NCBI RefSeq assembly: GCF_020860125.1
Contig: NZ_JAJBUX010000050.1
Span: forward strand, 1 to 12,324
Source: Cloacibacillus sp.
GTDB taxonomy: Bacteria; Synergistota; Synergistia; Synergistales; Synergistaceae
Length of the DNA stretch: 12,324 nucleotides
Direction: 5' to 3'
Position numbers and translations under genes: made by a program. Shown piece by piece: positions 7,354-12,324 of the stretch (its first letter is position 1; each line of letters starts with the position of its first letter). The notes under the pieces were generated by a model. The model was not told the DNA's origin. It saw only the letters and a list, made by a program, of their open reading frames with translations, and did no database searches.

Positions 7354-8385
7354 TTAGAATTCCCGCGAGATGTCGACGATGTTTTTCATGGGACGTCCCG
7401 CCAGCTCGTTGCGCAGGTTCTCAATGGTGAGGTCGAGGGTCAGCGGGATGTAGTTGACAAGGTCGTCGGAAGATACGTGCGGCGTTATTATCAGGTTCGG
7501 GGTCGTCCAGAGCGGCGAATCGTCGGGAAGCGGCTCGGTGTGGAATACGTCGAGCACCGCGCCGGAGAGTTCGCCCTTCCTCAGTTTTTCGTCGAGCGCC
7601 GCCTCGTCGAGCAGCGGCCCGCGCGAGACGTTGATGAGCCCCGCGCGCTTCGGCAGCCAGCCGAGGCGCTCCCTGTTGATGATCCCCTTTGTCTCTTTGG
7701 TGAGCGGCGCGGTGATGGCAAGGAAGTCCGCGTCTTTGAAGGCATCCTGCATCTCATCCATCCCCACGACTCTGTCGCAGTACGGATGTTCCTTACAGTA
7801 GGGGTCTACACCGGTTACATATAGCCCCATTTCCTTGGCGCGCCTTGCCATCTCGCCACCCTGGTTTCCTACGCCGAAGACAACAAGTTTTTTGCCCTTG
7901 ATGACCGTGGTGAAGACTCTGTCCCATTTGTGATTGCGCTGAGCGGTCATGAGGCGCGGCATGGCCGAGTTCAGCATACCGAGGAATGTTGCGAATGATT
8001 CTCCTGATTTGGGAAGGTGTACGCCTCTGTTGTTTATAAGTTTCATCCCTTCGGGGACCCAGGTGAAGGGAGAGACATGTTCCACTCCGGAGCTGATGAA
8101 GTGTATCCATCTGAGCTGCGGGGCGTAGGAAGCGATGTTTTCTGTCGGGAAGCTGTACCCGACAAGGATGTCCGCCGTCTTCATGTATTCGTAGTATTCG
8201 CGGAAATCCTCTTCCGACCATTTTTCAAGTTCGTCGTAGCCGCTGCTGCCGATCGTTACGCAAAGCCTGTCGGCAAGGTCTGCGTTCCTCGCGAGCAGGT
8301 CGTCCACCTGCCTCTGGTTGGCGATGAACACTTCGACGGAATGTCTGCTGTTTTCAATGTGGATGTGGATTTTGTTGTCTCTCAA
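7354..8385 (-). CDS. D-2-hydroxyacid dehydrogenase, paralogue 1 (TTG start)
   Basis: 343 residues. The Rossmann loop GVGNQG (Gly171, Gly173, Gly176) with Asp194 indicates NAD. The catalytic residues are Arg255 (NVSRGP), Glu284 (FHTEPLP) and His303 (TPHVSSDD). The substrate-side motif is SGPESFA-like, reading KSGESFATFLGML (Glu129). The family reduces 2-oxo acids such as glyoxylate, hydroxypyruvate or branched 2-oxo acids to D-2-hydroxy acids, or the reverse. The start codon is TTG at 8385-8383: it has an ideal GGAGGT 7 nt upstream, and the protein then begins with the KIHIHIENSRH strand matching paralogue 2 (LRIHIMNNRH). The gene begins 40 nt after the TctA stop, which links the dehydrogenases to the transporter. 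Confidence 0.92.
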   Translation of the reverse strand: MRDNKIHIHIENSRHSVEVFIANQRQVDDLLARNADLADRLCVTIGSSGYDELEKWSEEDFREYYEYMKTADILVGYSFPTENIASYAPQLRWIHFISSGVEHVSPFTWVPEGMKLINNRGVHLPKSGESFATFLGMLNSAMPRLMTAQRNHKWDRVFTTVIKGKKLVVFGVGNQGGEMARRAKEMGLYVTGVDPYCKEHPYCDRVVGMDEMQDAFKDADFLAITAPLTKETKGIINRERLGWLPKRAGLINVSRGPLLDEAALDEKLRKGELSGAVLDVFHTEPLPDDSPLWTTPNLIITPHVSSDDLVNYIPLTLDLTIENLRNELAGRPMKNIVDISREF

Positions 8386-8425
8386 GATCGTTACCTCCTA
8401 TTTGTGGTCAGCGGGATTTGCGCCG

Positions 8426-9922
8426 TTAGGCGGCCTTCGCCATTGCCATCCTGTATATTTTTCTGATGATCGGGAATACCCAGATGAGGATGGCGACCGC
8501 CGCCAGAGAGCCCGCGATGGGGCGGTTGAAGAAGTCCATGAAGTTGCCGTTGGACTTGACCATCGAGATGATGAAGTTTTTCTCCAGCAGGTTGCCGAGA
8601 ACTATCGCCAGCAGCATCGGCGAGATGGGGAAATCGTTCTCTTCCATGATGTAGCCGAGGAGTCCGAAAACGAGCATTATCGCGACGCCGAAGAGGCTGT
8701 TGTTGATGGAGAAGGCGCCGACGATGCAGAAGACCAGGATCACCGGCAGCAGCATGAAGGGAGGTATGCGCAGGATGTGGCGGAAGGTCTTGATCGAGAA
8801 GTATCCGAGGATCAGCATGAATACGTTGGCGATCGCAAAGCAGATGAATATGCTGTATATGACCTCGGGATGGTGCAGGAAGGTCGTCGGCCCCGGCTTA
8901 AGGTCCTTGATGTAGAGGATGCCGATGACCATCGCGGTGGTGACGTCTCCCGGGATGCCGAAAACGAAGGCCGGTATCCAGGCGGAGGCGAGGGCCGAGT
9001 TGTTGGCGGAGGTGCTTTCAATGATGCCCTCCATGTGGCCGGTGCCGAATTTTTCCGGGGTCTTGGAGAATTTTTTGCTGATCGCGTAGGCCAGCCAGGC
9101 CGCGATGTCCGCCCCCGCTCCTGGAAGAGCGCCGACGACGACGCCGATCGCGTTGCCGCGCAGGAAATTGGGGATGTGTTCGCGCCATACTTTGAATATG
9201 CCCTTGTATATGTTGCCTATCCTGCCGTTATAGGCCGCGGCGGGAGGCGTGGTGGAGCTGACGCGGCGCATGATCTCCGAGACCACGAAGAGGCCGATGA
9301 GAACGGGGATCACGTGGATTCCCGCGAGCAGTTCCGTGCTGCCGAAGGTGAAGCGCGGCTGTCCCGTTATCGAGTCATAGCCGATAGTGGTGATAAAGAG
9401 TCCGAGGAAGAGCGAGGCGATGCCCTTCACTTTGTCCTGCGAGGTCATGAAGGTGGCGCATGTCAGTCCCAGGCAGGCGAGCCAGAAGTATTCGTAGGTG
9501 CTGAAGTTGAGCGCGACCTCCGCGAGGAGCGGGGCTGCGCAGACGAGCACGACGAGGCCGAAGAGTCCGCCTATCGCGGAGAAGAAGCAGTTTGCCCCGA
9601 GGACCATTTCAGCCTTGCCCTGCTGCGTCAGTTTATAGGAGTCGTCGGTATAGGCTCCCGAGGCGGGCGTGCCAGGTATTCTCAGCAGAGTCCCGGGGAT
9701 GTCTCCCGCAAAGACCGCCATCGCGTCGCAGGCGATGATCGCGGCCAGCGCGGGAACGGGGTCGAGGAAGATGGCGATCGGCATGATAAGCGAGACCGCC
9801 ATGACCGCCGTCAGTCCGGGAATGGCCCCGATGATGATGCCGTAGAAGGATGAGGCAAGCATAACCAGCAGAACTTCCGGCTTAAAGACGATATTCACAG
9901 CCTGAATAAGAGTGTCCAGCAT
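8426..9922 (-). CDS. tctA: Tripartite tricarboxylate transporter large membrane subunit, TctA family
   Basis: 498 residues, standard for TctA, with about ten to twelve hydrophobic helices across the whole length. Family signatures: GAIPGLTAVMAVSLIMP near residues 32-48 and LLRIPGTPASGAYTDD near 79-94, the conserved Pro-Gly-Thr-Pro-Ala-Ser segment. TctA is the proton- or sodium-coupled permease that receives a carboxylate from the TctC binding protein and works with TctB in the inner membrane. The segment normally read as YGGSI.AILLNIPGTPAS...DGYPM is here FAGDIPGTLLRIPGTPAS...DDSYKL, so it belongs to a divergent subgroup. AAGGAG lies 10 nt before the ATG. It starts 30 nt after tctB. Confidence 0.95.
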   Translation of the reverse strand: MLDTLIQAVNIVFKPEVLLVMLASSFYGIIIGAIPGLTAVMAVSLIMPIAIFLDPVPALAAIIACDAMAVFAGDIPGTLLRIPGTPASGAYTDDSYKLTQQGKAEMVLGANCFFSAIGGLFGLVVLVCAAPLLAEVALNFSTYEYFWLACLGLTCATFMTSQDKVKGIASLFLGLFITTIGYDSITGQPRFTFGSTELLAGIHVIPVLIGLFVVSEIMRRVSSTTPPAAAYNGRIGNIYKGIFKVWREHIPNFLRGNAIGVVVGALPGAGADIAAWLAYAISKKFSKTPEKFGTGHMEGIIESTSANNSALASAWIPAFVFGIPGDVTTAMVIGILYIKDLKPGPTTFLHHPEVIYSIFICFAIANVFMLILGYFSIKTFRHILRIPPFMLLPVILVFCIVGAFSINNSLFGVAIMLVFGLLGYIMEENDFPISPMLLAIVLGNLLEKNFIISMVKSNGNFMDFFNRPIAGSLAAVAILIWVFPIIRKIYRMAMAKAA

Positions 9923-9952
9923 AACGTTAATTCTCCTTCTCTTATACTATAG

Positions 9953-10411
9953 CTATAGTCCCAGGAATCCTGCGGGAAGCGGAACCAGCATTATTTTTGA
10001 AAAGAATATGTAGATCAGTATGGAGCTTACGACAGCCACGACGAGGGAAGATTTTAGTTTCCTGCGCAGCCACCAGATGGTGAAGGTCAGCATTATGACG
10101 ACGGTCGGCATAAAGCCGAGTGTGTCGGAGACAAGCATGTAGAAGATGAGGTTTGCCGGTATGAGGCAGATGTTCGCCACCAGCCGCGGGGATTTCGTCC
10201 ATTCACCGAGCACCAGCAGACGGTCCCTCTTTTTGATACCTCTCACGAGGAGGATGATACCGCATCCGAGGGTGAATATGGCCGCCGTGGCGGGAAAGAA
10301 ACCCGAGCCATAGTTTTGTCCGGGCAGGGTGGGAAGAGACCGCGCGTAAACCAAGACAAACAAAGAGAAACAAATTAACACCGCTCCAAATATTCTATCA
10401 CTGATTTTCAT
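9953..10411 (-). CDS. tctB: Tripartite tricarboxylate transporter small membrane subunit, TctB family
   Basis: 152 residues with four to five hydrophobic segments: about 8-24, 37-56, two closely spaced between 78 and 113, and 120-140. The short loop LPTLPGQNYGSGFFPATAA after helix 1 is the typical TctB feature (Gly-x-Gly-phe-phe-Pro). The sequence is poorly conserved across the family, so the call rests on size, topology, this loop, and position between the TctC and TctA genes. AAGGGA is the ribosome site. A 100-nt gap separates it from tctC, the largest in the cluster. Confidence 0.9.
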   Translation of the reverse strand: MKISDRIFGAVLICFSLFVLVYARSLPTLPGQNYGSGFFPATAAIFTLGCGIILLVRGIKKRDRLLVLGEWTKSPRLVANICLIPANLIFYMLVSDTLGFMPTVVIMLTFTIWWLRRKLKSSLVVAVVSSILIYIFFSKIMLVPLPAGFLGL

Positions 10412-10511
10412 CGAAATCCCTTCCCTTTCCCATACCTGTTGTTAGATCATTTACGTTTCAGCTTTTAGCGGTCCGTGCGTGCCGCTGTTTTTGATATCCG
10501 CCGCTTCGCGA

Positions 10512-11498
10512 CTATTTCGCGATACCGACGGACTTCATGACTTTACCGTAGTTTTCGTCCATCTGTTTGAGGAATTCTTTGAATTCGTCGGGGCCGAGGA
10601 ACTGGAGGTTTTTGCCCGCCTTCTTCATCGTATCCTGGAACTCTTTCGTTTCCCAAACCTTCTTGATGGCGTCGCCGAGGTTCTTCTTCATTTCGTCGGA
10701 TATGCCCGCGGGCGCCGCGATGCCGCTCCATGAATCAAGCAGCCAGTCGGAGCCGGTGGCCTCTTTCAGTGTAGGTATGTTCGGCCAGTCTATGTGGCGT
10801 GTTTTGGAGACCACCGCCAGCGGACGCACTTTCTTCGCGGTAACAAGGGGATCGGCCTCGTTGGGGGTGCAGACTACGAAATCAAGTCCGCCCGCCGCAA
10901 GATCCTGGAGCGAGGGGGCAGCACCATCGTTGGGGACCCAGACGACGTCGCTGGCCTTAAGCCCTTCGGCCTGGAGCATGCCGGCGGTGCAGAGATGCCA
11001 CATGCCGCCCTGGGATGAGCCGGATGCTTTGAGTTTACCGGGGTTCTTTTTGATCGCCGCGACAAGATCCTTCATGTTCTTATAGGGGGATTTTTCATTG
11101 ACGATGACGCTGCCGCCCATGGAGACGATGAGGGCGATCGGGGTCAGGTCTTTGTAAGTCAGGTCTGTGAGGCCGGCCCAGTGCATCATGTTGAGCTCGC
11201 ATTCGATGTCGCCGATGGTGTATCCGTCGGGAGTGCCCTTAGCGATGGCGGTGTGTCCGACAACGCCCTGTCCGCCGGTGCGGTTGATGCAGTTGACGCG
11301 AACGCCGAGGATATCGCTCATGATCTTGGCTACGAGGCGCGCGTTGAAGTCGGTGCCGCCGCCGGTGGCAAAGGGAATGAGCATCGTGAAGGGCTTTTCC
11401 TTCGGCCAGGCCGCTGCCGCGGACGCGGTGTTCGCGCCACTGAGAGAGAGTGCGCACACCATAAGCGCGACAACCAGAATACTTACTTTTTTAAACAT
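10512..11498 (-). CDS. tctC: Periplasmic carboxylate-binding protein, TctC/Bug family
   Basis: 328 residues beginning MFKKVSILVVALMVCALSLS, a classic Sec signal peptide with a likely cleavage after Ala-Ser-Ala (27) and no lipobox. The mature protein shows the family pattern: MLIPFATGGGTDFNARL (39-55), the INRTGGQGVVG segment (71-81), KGTPDGYT (88-94) and GAAPSLQDLAAGGLD (192-206). Such proteins bind a carboxylate between two lobes and deliver it to TctAB. I chose ATG 11498 because AAAGGAGGAAATAAG precedes it and the signal peptide starts there. The frame extends to 11549, but that would put 17 extra residues ahead of the signal and across a hairpin. It lies 60 nt after the regulator gene. Confidence 0.93.
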   Translation of the reverse strand: MFKKVSILVVALMVCALSLSGANTASAAAAWPKEKPFTMLIPFATGGGTDFNARLVAKIMSDILGVRVNCINRTGGQGVVGHTAIAKGTPDGYTIGDIECELNMMHWAGLTDLTYKDLTPIALIVSMGGSVIVNEKSPYKNMKDLVAAIKKNPGKLKASGSSQGGMWHLCTAGMLQAEGLKASDVVWVPNDGAAPSLQDLAAGGLDFVVCTPNEADPLVTAKKVRPLAVVSKTRHIDWPNIPTLKEATGSDWLLDSWSGIAAPAGISDEMKKNLGDAIKKVWETKEFQDTMKKAGKNLQFLGPDEFKEFLKQMDENYGKVMKSVGIAK

Positions 11499-11521
11499 CT
11501 TATTTCCTCCTTTTATTTTTT

Positions 11522-11537
11522 TGGGAATGCTGCTTCC
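11522..11537. promoter_or_regulatory. Small palindrome between regulator and tctC
   Basis: GGGAA (11522-11526 after the T run, roughly) and TTCCC form a 5-bp inverted repeat with a 6-nt centre, in the 60-nt gap upstream of tctC. It could be an operator for the adjacent GntR protein or a short mRNA hairpin. On the minus strand it is followed by A residues, so it is not a terminator for the cluster. Confidence 0.25.
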
Positions 11538-11558
11538 CATAACGCACAAAAAATATCT

Positions 11559-12263
11559 TTATTTAAGGTGTCTGGCGAGATGCTGTTCCGAAAAAAATCC
11601 CGCCTTCTGCGTGTCCCTATCTTTTATCGCGGAGAGTATCTTGTGGTGGGACTCGATGGTGGAGCCGAGCAGTCCGAGATCCTCCTTGTACCTGCGCCAC
11701 ATGTGGACGTCGGCCTTCGCAAGAAGTCCCTTGGTTATAGAGATTATATCCTCGTTATTTGTGGCTTCCGCGATGCCCAGATGGAAGGCGGCGTCAAGGT
11801 CAAGGAAATGCTGCACGTCGTTTGCCTTAAGGGCCTTCTGGGAATCGGCGATCAGCCCTTCAAGCTTTTTTATCTGTTCCGGCTCCGCGCGGCGCGCGGC
11901 CATCACCGCCACGGAGGGTTCGAGCGCCATCCTCGCCTCCAGCGCCTCAAAGGAGCCGTTGACATTTTCGGTATCCTCAAGGAATTTTTCCAAAATACCG
12001 CGCGGCGCGGATTTCCCGGATAGTGCGCTGTAACTGACGAAGGTACCTTCGCCGGGGATACGCTGGATGACATTCATGATCTCCAGCGCCGAGAGCGCCT
12101 CGCGCACGGAACTTCTGCTGATGTCGGTCTGCTTGACGATCTCAAATTCATTGGGGAGTTTGTCACCGGGCTTCAGCGTACCCTCTTCGATGAGCTCGAC
12201 AATTCTCTTGACGATGATCGCAGGCTTTTTCGTTGAATCTTGCTTGCTGAAGAAGTCTCCCAT
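11559..12263 (-). CDS. GntR-family transcriptional regulator, FadR subfamily (FCD domain)
   Basis: 234 residues. An N-terminal winged helix-turn-helix (about 17-77) contains the GntR hallmarks LKPGDKLPNEFEIVKQ, SRSSVREALSALE and GEGTFVS. The C-terminal all-helical FCD ligand-binding domain (about 105-230) carries the metal-site residues Asp157 and His161 (DAAFH), His206 (SHHKIL) and His228 (EQHLARHL). FCD regulators usually bind a metal plus a small carboxylate and release DNA when the ligand is present. Placed first in the cluster, it most likely senses the imported carboxylate or a product and controls the unit, including itself. GGGAGG lies 9 nt before the ATG. Identification to subfamily is firm; ligand and sign of control are inference. 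Confidence 0.93.
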   Translation of the reverse strand: MGDFFSKQDSTKKPAIIVKRIVELIEEGTLKPGDKLPNEFEIVKQTDISRSSVREALSALEIMNVIQRIPGEGTFVSYSALSGKSAPRGILEKFLEDTENVNGSFEALEARMALEPSVAVMAARRAEPEQIKKLEGLIADSQKALKANDVQHFLDLDAAFHLGIAEATNNEDIISITKGLLAKADVHMWRRYKEDLGLLGSTIESHHKILSAIKDRDTQKAGFFSEQHLARHLK

Positions 12264-12287
12264 GTGAATTCCCTCCCTTTATCGTAT

Positions 12288-12314
12288 TATGTCTTTTGTT
12301 ATATGTATGACATA
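12288..12314. promoter_or_regulatory. AT-rich inverted repeat upstream of the GntR gene, possible operator
   Basis: TATGTC (12288-12293) and GACATA (12309-12314) are perfect inverted 6-mers separated by 15 nt, in an AT-rich stretch 25-51 nt upstream of the regulator start. GntR-family dimers bind short palindromes near their own promoters, so this is a plausible autoregulatory site. The promoter itself cannot be fixed: several weak -10-like hexamers (CATAAT, TATAAC) overlap it and the window ends at once. Confidence 0.3.
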
Positions 12315-12324
12315 GATTATTATG

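Noticed and set aside
6439..7824. 461-codon plus-strand ORF across two dehydrogenase genes
   Set aside because: Lies opposite paralogues 1 and 2, spans their junction, and has a Val/Arg/His-rich composition typical of a shadow frame.
8318..9853. 511-codon plus-strand ORF opposite tctA
   Set aside because: Antisense to a clear TctA; the translation is rich in Asp/Glu/Arg/His with no domain pattern, as expected from the opposite strand of a GC-rich membrane-protein gene.
10467..10486. Hairpin AGCGG/CCGCT in the tctC-tctB gap as an attenuator
   Set aside because: Only a 5-bp stem, and the T run follows on the plus strand, the wrong direction for the cluster; at most a weak mRNA structure.
11499..11549. 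Upstream ATG start for the TctC protein
   Set aside because: It would add 17 residues before a normal signal peptide, and the strong AAGGAGG lies just before the internal ATG at 11498.
1..12324. CRISPR array, tRNA, rRNA, transposase or phage genes
   Set aside because: No regularly spaced direct repeats, no cloverleaf or rRNA-like sequence, and no transposase or phage protein among the supported frames.

Overview
The window looks like a chromosomal segment of a moderately GC-rich anaerobic bacterium. The gene families (a tripartite tricarboxylate transporter beside several hydroxyacid dehydrogenases under a FadR-type GntR regulator, and a very large VCBS/FG-GAP surface protein) suggest Synergistota, for example a Cloacibacillus or Synergistes relative. 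That placement is inference from gene content and style; no rRNA or marker gene is present. Every gene I can support lies on the minus strand, so the window is read from right to left.

Right and middle (12263 to 4329): a compact eight-gene cluster. It encodes a GntR/FadR-type regulator, a periplasmic TctC-type binding protein, the small (TctB) and large (TctA) membrane subunits of a tripartite tricarboxylate transporter, three consecutive D-2-hydroxyacid dehydrogenase paralogues, and a beta-hydroxyacid dehydrogenase of the 3-hydroxyisobutyrate/tartronate-semialdehyde reductase family. Gaps are 12 to 100 nt and no convincing internal terminator is visible. The simplest reading is a regulated uptake-and-oxidoreduction unit for a carboxylate: TctC captures it, TctAB imports it, and four NAD(P)-dependent enzymes act on alpha- or beta-hydroxy acids. 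The substrate cannot be read from the sequence.

Middle-left (about 3660 to 4328): no gene. It holds an extended -10 promoter for the leftmost gene, an approximately 180-bp element made of six hairpins (3940-4122), and a 127-bp imperfect palindrome (4194-4320) whose GC-rich core probably also ends transcription of the cluster.

Left (3638 to 1, running off the window): one giant reading frame, at least 1,212 codons, for an exported protein with four FG-GAP/VCBS-type calcium-binding motifs. Its signal/membrane segment is separated from the rest by a run of seven G residues that puts the gene out of frame. With six (or nine) G residues the whole ORF is continuous. This could be a phase-variable on/off switch, a recent inactivating mutation or a sequence error, and is the most interesting feature of the window.
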